Shown piece after piece: positions 26,893 to 35,066 of a stretch of DNA of 64,000 bases (within the stretch, counting starts at the first letter, position 1; every line of letters begins with the position of its first letter). The position numbers were made by a program, and so were the translations under genes. The notes below the pieces were generated by a model. The model was not told the DNA's origin, ran no database searches, and saw only the letters and a list, made by a program, of their open reading frames with translations. The DNA is taken from assembly GCA_963697975.1 (NCBI GenBank), contig OY969111.1:1-64000 (forward strand), given 5' to 3'. This DNA is from QHXM01 sp963697975. GTDB lineage: Bacteria; Acidobacteriota; Blastocatellia; Pyrinomonadales; Pyrinomonadaceae.

Positions 26893-27888
26893 TCATTCCT
26901 TTTCGGATTTGGCAATGACTAAATCCGCATCCACCATCATCCGCACCAATTCCTGAAATGTCGTCTGTGGCTTCCATCCTAGCATGCGCCGTGCTTTGCT
27001 CGCATCGCCGACGACCGAATTTACTTCCGACGGGCGCAGATACTTTTCATCCATTTCGACGTAATGTTGCCAGTCAAGATCAAGGTAGCCGAAAGCCTCT
27101 TCAAGAAGTTCCCTGACAGAATGAGCCTCGCCGGTGGCGACGACGTAATCGTCCGGTTCGGGCTGCTGCAACATCAACCACGCGGCCTCCATGTAATCGC
27201 GCGCGTAGCCCCAATCGCGTCGAGCATCTAAATTGCCGAGCGTCAATTTCTGCTGAAGGCCGAGTTTGATGCGCGCCGCGCCGAGCGTGATTTTGCGCGT
27301 GACGAAAGTTTCCCCGCGACGTGGAGATTCGTGGTTGAACAAAATTCCGTTGAGCGCATATGTCCCGTAGGCTTCGCGGTAATTGACGGTCATCCAGTAG
27401 CCGAACAACTTGGAGACGGCATAGGGCGAGCGCGGACGAAACGGCGTCTGTTCGTTCTGCGGGGAGATGTCCGTGTTGCCGAACAACTCGGAAGAGGATG
27501 CCTGGTAAAACCTCGCGCCCGGACGGGCTTCACGAATGGCCTCAAGCAGGCGCAGTGTGCCGACCGCATCAATGTCCGCCGTATGCTCCGGCATCTCGAA
27601 GCTGACGCGCACATGGCTTTGCCCCGCCAGATTATAAACTTCGTCAGGCTCGACTTCGCGCACAATGCGGTTAAGCGAAATCCCATCGTTCATGTCGCCG
27701 TAAAGAAGATGCAGGTGCTTGCCATGCTCTGTGTCAGGCGGTCGCGTCAGATGGTCTATGCGCGATCTGCTGACGGAGCTAGAGCGCCGCACGAGTCCAA
27801 AGACTTCATAGTCTTTGTCCAGCAGCAACTCGGCCAGATACGAGCCATCCTGCCCGGTGATTCCTGTGATGAGAGCGCGCTTGGTCAT
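26893..27888 (-). CDS. gmd: GDP-mannose 4,6-dehydratase
   Basis: Makes GDP-4-keto-6-deoxymannose, the precursor of GDP-fucose and GDP-rhamnose. Signatures are ITGITGQDGSYLAELLLDKDY (residues about 7-27), GLVRRSSSVSRSRIDHL, the Tyr/Lys pair in SPYAVSKLFGYW and FNHESPRRGETFVTRKI. At 331 residues it is full length. It is followed, after 124 bases, by the UXS gene on the same strand. No reductase or epimerase completing a GDP-fucose pathway is seen in the window. Confidence 0.95.
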   Translation of the reverse strand: MTKRALITGITGQDGSYLAELLLDKDYEVFGLVRRSSSVSRSRIDHLTRPPDTEHGKHLHLLYGDMNDGISLNRIVREVEPDEVYNLAGQSHVRVSFEMPEHTADIDAVGTLRLLEAIREARPGARFYQASSSELFGNTDISPQNEQTPFRPRSPYAVSKLFGYWMTVNYREAYGTYALNGILFNHESPRRGETFVTRKITLGAARIKLGLQQKLTLGNLDARRDWGYARDYMEAAWLMLQQPEPDDYVVATGEAHSVRELLEEAFGYLDLDWQHYVEMDEKYLRPSEVNSVVGDASKARRMLGWKPQTTFQELVRMMVDADLVIAKSEKE

Positions 27889-28174
27889 TGCGTTTCTAAG
27901 ATTAAAAGAAGACTCCGCATCAATCGCCGCGTGAGCGGCGTTTATCGCTAATTACCTTCACTTGCAGAACACACTTTACCCGTCGCATCGGCTATCTTCA
28001 AATTGTAGCCGAATGAAGAGAGCGATGCAGTTACCCAAAGGGAAGCCTCGCGCGCGAGGCGACGAAATAATTATCAAAATATTAAAACGCGGTCTGAGTT
28101 TTATCAATCGCTCGATTCTTGATATAAATATGTTGTTCTGAAACCTATCAGGAGTTTTCAAAGAAGACATACGG

Positions 28175-28906
28175 ATGAAACGCTACTTACCCATCATCAT
28201 TATCGTCGGAGTTTTGGCGGTCGCGCTCGGAGCCGGGATGACGCTGTGGCGCTCGGCGAAGCAACCCTCTCAGCCTTCCGGCGTGCTGCTTGAATCTCCT
28301 CCGACCGTCACACCGTCTCAGCCTGTTGGGCCTGTTAAGCCTGCCGAGCAAGTTCCGGTCTCACAGCCAAACACGGCGGGAGCTGATGACATACATGCGC
28401 GCGGGAATCCAAACGCGAAGGTCACGCTTGAGGAGTACGGCGATTATCAATGCCCGCCGTGTGGAGCGCTCTTCCCCGAATTGAAGAAGCTTGAGAAGGA
28501 ATACGGCGATCAGATGCGCTTCGTCTTCCGTCATTACCCTCTTCAGATGCACAAACATGCGTTCACCGCCGCGCACGCAGCCGAAGCCGCCGCGCTGCAA
28601 GGCCGTTTCTGGGAGATGCACGACCTCATCTACCAGAACCAGTTGACCTGGACTCCGGCTGAAGACGCTCGCTCGTTCTTTATTCAATATGCGCGCGACC
28701 TCAAACTAGACGTTGATCGCTTTACGCGAGACATGGACAGCCCGGCTGTCGCAGCGCGTGTGACAGCGGACTATAATCGTGGGAGCGCGCTCGGTGTGAC
28801 CGGAACGCCGACCCTCTTTATGAATGGGCGGCAGATGAATCCCACCGCAGTCACGCCCGAAGGTCTCCGCATGGCTCTTGACTATATGCTCGGCAAGAAG
28901 AAATAG
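28175..28906 (+). CDS. DsbA-like thiol-disulfide oxidoreductase (thioredoxin_4)
   Basis: A membrane-anchored or secreted oxidoreductase. An N-terminal hydrophobic helix (residues about 5-25) and a Pro-rich linker (about 35-65) precede a thioredoxin fold with the active site CPPC (EYGDYQCPPCGALFPELKKL, Cys about 94 and 97). The helical insert follows (FRHYPLQMHKHAFTAAHAAEAA), then the cis-Pro region GVTGTPTLFMNGR. It probably oxidises or isomerises disulfides in the periplasm. Its stop is immediately followed by the ATG of a VKOR gene with no intervening base, so VKOR is the likely reoxidising partner. Confidence 0.92.
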   Translation: MKRYLPIIIIVGVLAVALGAGMTLWRSAKQPSQPSGVLLESPPTVTPSQPVGPVKPAEQVPVSQPNTAGADDIHARGNPNAKVTLEEYGDYQCPPCGALFPELKKLEKEYGDQMRFVFRHYPLQMHKHAFTAAHAAEAAALQGRFWEMHDLIYQNQLTWTPAEDARSFFIQYARDLKLDVDRFTRDMDSPAVAARVTADYNRGSALGVTGTPTLFMNGRQMNPTAVTPEGLRMALDYMLGKKK

Positions 28907-29404
28907 ATGGGCCGTCGCAAATCCGAAACCTTTCCCACTGAGGTCAGGGCTGCAAGCTCGCCTCCGCGTGCCGTGCCGCGACAGAGCATCTATCTTTACA
29001 CAGCCGCCGCGCTGGTCTCGCTCATCGGACTGGCCGATTCGATCTACCTGACCATCGAGCATCTGGCGGGGCGAGCCGTTCAATGCACGGTGACGAGCGG
29101 CTGCGAAGAAGTGCTCACGAGCGCCTACGCAGCAATCGGTGGCGTGCCGCTCGCAGGTGTCGGGGCCGTCGCTTACTTTGTCGTCTTCAGCACGGCTATC
29201 CTCGCGGCTTTCGGTAATCGTCCGGCGGGAAATTTACTGATTTACGTGGTTGCGCTGATGCTGGTGGTGTCCGTCTACCTGTTCGTCTTGCAGGCATTCG
29301 TGCTCCATGCCTTTTGCCAGTTTTGCCTGCTCTCCGGCGCAGTCACGCTGTTGCTGGCGTTAATAGTTGCCGCCGAGCGGTTCTACGTTAGACGAAAGCG
29401 ATAA
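28907..29404 (+). CDS. vitamin K epoxide reductase (VKOR) family protein
   Basis: Bacterial VKOR homologues transfer electrons from DsbA-like proteins to quinones, replacing DsbB. The 165-residue protein has four predicted membrane helices, the loop cysteines in CTVTSGCEEVLTS (about residues 64-70) with the conserved Ser after them, and the CxxC active pair in HAFCQFCLLSG (about 135-138). It directly abuts the DsbA-like gene. Here the two are separate proteins rather than the fusion seen in some bacteria. Confidence 0.92.
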   Translation: MGRRKSETFPTEVRAASSPPRAVPRQSIYLYTAAALVSLIGLADSIYLTIEHLAGRAVQCTVTSGCEEVLTSAYAAIGGVPLAGVGAVAYFVVFSTAILAAFGNRPAGNLLIYVVALMLVVSVYLFVLQAFVLHAFCQFCLLSGAVTLLLALIVAAERFYVRRKR

Positions 29405-29640
29405 ATCAAGTTGTGACCCTGAAGGGGTCAAATAAAATAGCCGGGGGCAACGCCCCCGGTCACACACGCCGCAACATGTTCCGACCCTGAAAGGGTCGTA
29501 AACGCAACGTTGAATATACGACCCCTTCAGGGTCAAAATCTTTTCTCATACTGTTTCCGGGGGCGGCGCAAACTGCGGTTTGCTTGCCCCCGGCTATTAC
29601 CTGTGACCCTTTCAGGGTCGGAGAAAATGGGGCGAAACAT
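29405..29640. repeat. cluster of REP-like palindromes
   Basis: The gap between the VKOR gene and merR holds four palindromes of one family at 29415-29429, 29482-29498, 29520-29534 and 29605-29619 (GACCCT-x-AGGGTC type, for example GACCCTGAAGGGGTC). Two GC-rich hairpins with CCGGGGGC arms lie at 29441-29459 and 29557-29593, the second with an inner stem GCAAAC/GTTTGC. They alternate in a near mirror-symmetric order. No coding sequence is supported here. They may act as REP/BIME-type transcript stabilisers or terminators. Confidence 0.85.
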
Positions 29641-29675
29641 GCTCCCGATAAAATTTTATCCCTTCCAAAAAAAGC

Positions 29676-29706
29676 TTGAGCCTGACGTAACGTCAGACCT
29701 TACTAT
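29676..29706 (+). promoter_or_regulatory. MerR-type promoter and operator with 19-bp spacer
   Basis: TTGAGC (29676-29681) and TACTAT (29701-29706) are separated by 19 bases, the over-long spacing that MerR-family activators correct by DNA distortion. The spacer holds a perfect 15-bp palindrome, CTGACGTAACGTCAG, at 29682-29696. It drives the merR-like gene itself (ribosome site AAAGGAG at 29714-29720, ATG at 29729), implying autoregulation. Confidence 0.85.
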
Positions 29707-29728
29707 GACCATGAAAGGAGATTAGCCG

Positions 29729-30487
29729 ATGACAACAACGGCCACGACCCTTTTCAAGGCACGCGAATTCGCCGAACTGGCGGGCGTCACAGTGCGGACG
29801 CTTCATCATTACGACCGCCTGGGGCTGTTGAAGCCCAGCCGCTACACCGAAGCTGGTTATCGTCTATATGGTGAGCGCGACTTCGCGCGTCTTCAGCAGA
29901 TCGTGATGTTGAAATTCATCGGCCTGTCTCTCAAAGAGATCAAGGAGCTTCTCAATAGTAGAGAGCTTGATCTACAGATGACTCTCCGCCTTCAGCGCGA
30001 GGTTGTCGAAGCGAGGCGGCGTCATCTGGATACGGTCATTCAGGCCATCGAGCGCGCCGAGCAGGCAATGCGGACGAGCGACGAGCCTGATTGGGAAACA
30101 TTCAAACAGATTGTTGAGGTGATTAATATGCAGAACGATATGGAATGGATGAAGAAGTATTACACGGAAGAGCAACTCGCCGAACTTGCCGAGCGCGGGA
30201 CACCCGAAGTGCTTGAGCGTGGGCAACGCGATTGGGCACAGCTTCTCAAGGAAGTCGAAGCAGCGGTGGCCGAGGGCGTTGACCCGCAGAGCGAGAAGGC
30301 TCAGGAACTGGCTGCCAGATGGTCTAGCCTGATTGAAGCATTTACAGGAGGCAATCCGGCCATCAGGGAAAGCCTCACCAGGCTGTACGCAGATCAGGCT
30401 AACTGGCCGTCAACCTTCACCAAGCCCTACACTGACGAGGTGGGAGCTTTCCTCGCTCAGGCCGGGGCAGCGTGCAAAAAGGAATGA
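29729..30487 (+). CDS. MerR family regulator with TipAS ligand domain
   Basis: An N-terminal MerR winged helix (FKAREFAELAGVTVRTLHHYDRLGLLKPSRYTEAGYRLY, residues about 9-48) is followed by the dimerisation coiled coil (about 80-118). The C-terminal part (about 135-250) is a TipAS-like all-helical domain (YYTEEQLAELAERG, WAQLLKEVEAAVAEGVDP, EAFTGGNPAIRESLTRLY) that in TipA and homologues binds thiopeptides or other hydrophobic compounds. It likely activates its own promoter when ligand is present. No efflux or resistance gene is adjacent, so other targets must lie elsewhere. Confidence 0.92.
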   Translation: MTTTATTLFKAREFAELAGVTVRTLHHYDRLGLLKPSRYTEAGYRLYGERDFARLQQIVMLKFIGLSLKEIKELLNSRELDLQMTLRLQREVVEARRRHLDTVIQAIERAEQAMRTSDEPDWETFKQIVEVINMQNDMEWMKKYYTEEQLAELAERGTPEVLERGQRDWAQLLKEVEAAVAEGVDPQSEKAQELAARWSSLIEAFTGGNPAIRESLTRLYADQANWPSTFTKPYTDEVGAFLAQAGAACKKE

Positions 30488-30509
30488 GTCCTTCGAGGAC
30501 TCATTCCTT
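30479..30509 (+). terminator. intrinsic terminator overlapping the merR stop codon
   Basis: A 14-bp perfect stem (30479-30492 with 30496-30509) and a 3-base loop are followed by CTTTTT. The stem includes the TGA stop of the MerR-TipAS gene, making a very compact gene end. Confidence 0.85.
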
Positions 30510-30557
30510 CTTTTTATGATTACATTCACAGTGAACGAGAGCTTTCAGTATCTTCTC

Positions 30558-33500
30558 TCAGGGTGCGCTGCCGAACGGAACAATCTTAATGCGCGCCTTA
30601 TTGCTCACGATCCCGCGCACTTTGATGCTCACCCAAACGTCATCGAGTTGATAGATTTCGTCCGGCAGCTTGATGTTGATTTGAGTCATGTGCGTCAAAC
30701 TATCAACCCCGCCGACATATTCCACCGTCATCACATAGACCCTATGTTGAGCATCTTCTGCCTGTGCCGTCACAACCGAAGCGGTCTCATTGGGCTGTAG
30801 CGCAACATTCAAGGCGAAAAATATGACACGCGTTCGCAGGTCGGTGCTGAAGTTGAGGTGATTGACTACCGCAAACGGGCCGCGCAGGAGATTCACCGTC
30901 GAGAGCGCAACGGCGAGGTCAGAATTCTTTTCCGTGAGCAGAACAGGTTTCAAAGTGCCCGCAAAGTTTGCCGTCTGATTAGAGCCAAGACTCGTAAAAC
31001 TGTAGCCGGGCGGAGCAAAGGCGTATTCAGCCTTGTCCGCCGTGATGGTGTAATTGCCCAGAGCATTTACCGTAAAGCTATACAGGCCGTTCGCGCTCGT
31101 CGTCACACTGCCTGTTGCATCCCCGCTCAGACTCACCTTGATTCCTTCAAGACCTGTCGAACCGCTGAGGGTGTAAGTGTTGATTTGCGGTACGAAGTCA
31201 GCCGCCTGGTTGCCGCTTAAATTGGTAAAGGAATAGCTTGGCGGGGCGAACGTGTAGTGTGCCTTTGAAGCTGTCACCGTGTAACTGCCGTTGCCGTTGA
31301 CCGTAAATGTGTACTTACCGTAAGCGTCGGTCGTCACAACTCCACTGGAATCACCTTGCAGTTTCACTTCGACTCCCTGAAGGCCGCAGCTTCCGCTGAT
31401 GGTGTAGGTATTTAGCGTGCCGTTGAAATCTGCTGTCTGATTTCCGCTGAGATTGGTAAAGCTCCGGCTGAGCGGAGCGAATGTATAGTTGGTTTTGTCA
31501 GGCGTGACTGTATAACTGCCACCGGCATTCACCGTGAACGAATATTCCCCATCTGCGCCGGTCGTCACCGCTTCGGTAGCGTCTCCGCTCAGTGTGACGC
31601 TCACGTCCGGTAGGCCGGTTGAACCGCTAATCGTATGAGTGTTGAGCGTTGGCTCGAAGTTCAGCGTCTTGTGGCCGACGAGATTGGTGAAAGTGTAGCT
31701 TTCGGGAGCGAAAGTATAGTGTGTTTTGCTGGCTGTGACCGTGTAGTCGCCTTCGGCGTCAACCGTGAAGGAATACGTGCCGTCCGAGCCTGTCCGCAGA
31801 CTTGCGCTCGCCGCTCCGCTCAAGGTCACATCAGCATCGCTCATGTTGATGTCACCACTGATGGTGTACCTGTGGACTGTTCCGAGAAAGTAGGCAGTTA
31901 AATTCGCGGTCAGGCCATTAATAGTTTGGCCTTGCGGCTCAAAGTCATAATTATCCCGCTGAACGGTAAGGCTGTATTCGCCTTCCGCGCGAACGTCGTC
32001 AAGGCGATAATCGCCGTTGCTATCGGTGGTAGCCGTCGCGCTCTGAGAGCCTTCTAAAACCATGACAGCACCAGCGATGCCCTTGCCGCTGGCGTTCACA
32101 ACCCGCCCGTCGATGGAATAGGTGATCATCCTTCCTAAAAAGTCGGCAGTGTGATTTCCCACCGGCGCGGTGATGATCTGGCTCGGCACGTCGAAGATGT
32201 AATTATTGCGTGCGACCGTGAGCGTATAGCTTCCGCCTGTTGGTAGATTCGGGAATGAATAGTTGCCGTTACCATCGGTCTGCGTACTCCATCCAGCCGA
32301 CCCGCTCAACGTCACCGTCGCACCGGAGACCGTGCGGCCATCGCTTTCCGCAACCTGCCCGGAGAGCGTGAAGGTTGGAGATGGATTGTTGCCAAGATAA
32401 TCAGCCAACGCGCTGCGAGTCTGTTCGGCGCAATCCGCATCCTGCCCGCAGCGCAGGAGACGGCTGGCCCAGTAGAAATAGCCGGAAGGATCAGGCTCAT
32501 GCCCAAGAGTGTCAAGATACTGCTGGCGCACATACTGCACGGGATCGGCGTCGAGGCTTTCCGTATTGACAACTTCGGTGGTCTGCGCGAAGGAATCAAG
32601 GTATTCGTAGATCGAGTTGACAACCGTGAGCCTGTTTGTGCTGGCGTCTGCGCGAATCCTGTATGCGTGGGCGGCACATTCGACCTGATCAATGATAGCC
32701 TCGTCCACCGCGTGCAGAGAGATCGCCGAGTCCGCATTATGACTCCACCCTAAATGAGACTTCTCGATGAACACACGCTCGACCGAACTGAGAACTATCC
32801 CGAACGACTCCAGGTTGTTGACGTTCATCTGTATCCCGGACATGAAGACGAGACTGATAGGTGTTTGCACCGGGCTGAAAAATGAGGGAAAGCAGGTGAT
32901 ACCATTAAAGACGCCTTCGTCCAGTAAAAGGTCTCGCAGCACTACCTCACGGCGCGAAGAGGTTGCGTCCGCCGCCGCCGCGTTGCCGATATTGATCCAT
33001 GAATAGGGCGGCGAGAGAGGCGTCTTCGAGAAATAATCAGCGCGGTTTCCATAGTCTATAAAGCGAGTGCCGGTGACGGTGATGCCTCGCCATGAAATGT
33101 TCTGAATCACCGAAGAGCGGCTGCTGGTGGCCGTCGAGCAACCTAGAAAGGCCGAGTCTTCAACCTTCAGATTGCTGTGATAGGCATAGACAATCGCTCC
33201 GTCATTAACGATTGCGCCGAGACCATAAAACTCGCAGTGCCGGACAATCGCGCTGTCTATCTCTGAGAGAGAGAGCGTGATTTTACAATCCCTGATGACA
33301 TTCGGGTCGCCGATGAATGTGATGTCCTGAATTAGAAAATTCCTGGCCCCTATGATGCTGAGCGCAGTCTGTGTCTCGCCTACTTGAACAAAGAACTCTG
33401 AGGATAAGCCCAATCCACTGCCAAAACCTCCCGAACCGTTATCCGGGGCTGGCTCTGCTCCGATGATAGTGAGATTAGAAACGCCGGAGAAATCCTTCTC

Positions 33501-33782
33501 GACCGGGGTGATAATGGCGTAGCGACCGGCAGGAACCACGAGTGTGCCGCCGCCTGCGGCAGCGAGCGCATCCAGTGCGGCTTGCAATGCCGGACCGTCA
33601 TCCGCCACGCCGTCTCCGACCGCACCGAAATCCTGAAGACTGAAAGTATTCTCTTCAGCACTCACGTGACTGCTCGCGACAGCACGATTAGCTGTCGTGG
33701 CTGCGGACGGTCTGGCATTTGCCGTCAGTGAGCAAACGACGGCAAAGGAGAGAATGAGTAAAAATCTGGTTTTCAGGAACAT
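30558..33782 (-). CDS. secreted pectate-lyase-fold protein with six carboxypeptidase-regulatory-like repeats
   Basis: The 1,074-residue protein has a signal peptide (residues about 1-24) and then a right-handed beta-helix of the pectate lyase 3 type (FSLQDFGAVGDGVADDGPAL, about 47-66, then a polysaccharide-lyase-like body to about 390). A DUF4214-like helical segment follows (YVRQQYLDTLGHEPDPSGYFYW). Six beta-sandwich repeats come next, each opening T-x-S/D-G and closing with an F-x-G-type end. The last four are about 77 residues each, visible in DNA as a 231-base period around 30960-31876. The C-terminal domain (about 950-1074; VTAQAEDAQHRVYVMTVEYVGG) is one I associate with acidobacterial surface proteins. 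It is probably exported and glycan-binding; enzymatic activity is not certain. Confidence 0.85.
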   Translation of the reverse strand: MFLKTRFLLILSFAVVCSLTANARPSAATTANRAVASSHVSAEENTFSLQDFGAVGDGVADDGPALQAALDALAAAGGGTLVVPAGRYAIITPVEKDFSGVSNLTIIGAEPAPDNGSGGFGSGLGLSSEFFVQVGETQTALSIIGARNFLIQDITFIGDPNVIRDCKITLSLSEIDSAIVRHCEFYGLGAIVNDGAIVYAYHSNLKVEDSAFLGCSTATSSRSSVIQNISWRGITVTGTRFIDYGNRADYFSKTPLSPPYSWINIGNAAAADATSSRREVVLRDLLLDEGVFNGITCFPSFFSPVQTPISLVFMSGIQMNVNNLESFGIVLSSVERVFIEKSHLGWSHNADSAISLHAVDEAIIDQVECAAHAYRIRADASTNRLTVVNSIYEYLDSFAQTTEVVNTESLDADPVQYVRQQYLDTLGHEPDPSGYFYWASRLLRCGQDADCAEQTRSALADYLGNNPSPTFTLSGQVAESDGRTVSGATVTLSGSAGWSTQTDGNGNYSFPNLPTGGSYTLTVARNNYIFDVPSQIITAPVGNHTADFLGRMITYSIDGRVVNASGKGIAGAVMVLEGSQSATATTDSNGDYRLDDVRAEGEYSLTVQRDNYDFEPQGQTINGLTANLTAYFLGTVHRYTISGDINMSDADVTLSGAASASLRTGSDGTYSFTVDAEGDYTVTASKTHYTFAPESYTFTNLVGHKTLNFEPTLNTHTISGSTGLPDVSVTLSGDATEAVTTGADGEYSFTVNAGGSYTVTPDKTNYTFAPLSRSFTNLSGNQTADFNGTLNTYTISGSCGLQGVEVKLQGDSSGVVTTDAYGKYTFTVNGNGSYTVTASKAHYTFAPPSYSFTNLSGNQAADFVPQINTYTLSGSTGLEGIKVSLSGDATGSVTTSANGLYSFTVNALGNYTITADKAEYAFAPPGYSFTSLGSNQTANFAGTLKPVLLTEKNSDLAVALSTVNLLRGPFAVVNHLNFSTDLRTRVIFFALNVALQPNETASVVTAQAEDAQHRVYVMTVEYVGGVDSLTHMTQINIKLPDEIYQLDDVWVSIKVRGIVSNKARIKIVPFGSAP

Positions 33783-34008
33783 AAACCGGCAATGGTGGGG
33801 GATTGACTAAGGGGCGCGAGGAAGTTCAACACCTACGTTAGACGCACATGTTATCCAAATAGTTGGAATTTGTTAGAGATAATTGCAGGAATATTTTCCG
33901 TCTGGAAGCCATCAAGCGACGGAGGCGAAAACTGTGGATGCGGCGCGAAAGCAAAAGGCAGGCTGAGAGACTGTCGGTTGTCAGTCGCTCAGTTGGCTTC
34001 ATCGGGAG

Positions 34009-34914
34009 CTATCTTGTCGCATCACGTCGAACAAAGGGTGGGTTGACTTCCGTAGCGGTGAGCATCCCGTAAAGACGCGGCCTGCGATAAGCATTGCCCC
34101 ATGTCTCGCGCTCACGGTAGGCGCGGAGGCTGTCCATATCGAATGCTGCGATGTACACGTCTTCATTTTCCCCGGCTTCGATAATTAGCGTCTCGCGCGG
34201 TTCTCCATCTTCGGTGGGGTGTGCTCCTGCGTCGAAGGCGAGGCCATCAAAGGCTATGGAATGACCGTTGTTTTGGGGCGCAGCATAGTTGGTCATCGCC
34301 ATCCCGACCATATTCTCATAGGCGCGGGCCTTGAACTGACCGAGACGGTGAGACTCCAAACTGCAAGCGTTCGGCGTCAAAATAAGCTCCGCGCCTTCGA
34401 GCATCAGAATCCTCGCGCTCTCTGGAAACTCACGGTCGTAGCAGATCATAAACCCTACTTTCACGTCTCCCTGCTCCGTGTTCAGCGTACAGACCGGAAA
34501 ACAATCGCCGGGTGTGAGCGCAGCCTCCACATCGAACTCGCAGGTGTGGACTTTCGCGTAAGTCAGCACGATCTCTCCATGACGATCAATCAAAGAGACA
34601 GAATTACGCGGCGCGTCCGGCCACTTCTCAAGATAGGTCAGCGCAATTGCCATCTTCAATTCTCTGGCAAGATTGCGGAAGTGTTGGATAAAGGGATCGT
34701 CCCGGCTGATGGCCTGCGCCTGCCAACGCTCACGCTCATTCTCCTGCGCCGGATTGAAGAACGTCATGCCGATGCTCCACATCTCAGGAAACAAAGCAAT
34801 GTCCGCCCCCATCGCGCGAGCGCGGCGACAGAAGAGTTCTCCCTTGCTCAGGGCGACGCTCCTGTCATGACCGCAGCCCGTCATCTGCAACAATGCAACT
34901 TTAATCGCTGCCAT
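34009..34914 (-). CDS. carbon-nitrogen hydrolase (nitrilase superfamily)
   Basis: A 301-residue amidase-type enzyme with the Glu-Lys-Cys triad visible: Glu in ALFPEMWS (about residue 43), Lys in YAKVHTCEF (about 119) and Cys in GFMICYDREFPES (about 155). Such enzymes cleave amides or nitriles, for example omega-amidase or N-carbamoyl amidase activities; the substrate cannot be named. It is a single gene. The 3' end lies beside a low-complexity 226-base gap (33783-34008) in which nothing is recognisable. Confidence 0.9.
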   Translation of the reverse strand: MAAIKVALLQMTGCGHDRSVALSKGELFCRRARAMGADIALFPEMWSIGMTFFNPAQENERERWQAQAISRDDPFIQHFRNLARELKMAIALTYLEKWPDAPRNSVSLIDRHGEIVLTYAKVHTCEFDVEAALTPGDCFPVCTLNTEQGDVKVGFMICYDREFPESARILMLEGAELILTPNACSLESHRLGQFKARAYENMVGMAMTNYAAPQNNGHSIAFDGLAFDAGAHPTEDGEPRETLIIEAGENEDVYIAAFDMDSLRAYRERETWGNAYRRPRLYGMLTATEVNPPFVRRDATR

Positions 34915-35066
34915 TAAAGAGTCTCATCAATATGCGTACCAATCTAACGACTGAGCCGCATCATGTATAAACACCAAAGATGAAGAAACCGAATAACAAT
35001 GAAAGACTTGCTATCGCGGCGTCAGGCTGAATGAGTTGTGCAGCTTTGCTTTGGGTTCAGCAGCAA

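Noticed and set aside
27331..27951. 206-codon open frame antisense to gmd
   Set aside because: gmd has complete motifs on the minus strand; the antisense frame carries no motif.
27976..28170. 64-codon frame between gmd and the DsbA-like gene
   Set aside because: It has no ribosome site, no recognisable sequence, and fills a divergent promoter gap.
29510..29725. 71-codon frame across the REP cluster
   Set aside because: It is translated palindromic repeat sequence and overlaps the merR promoter.
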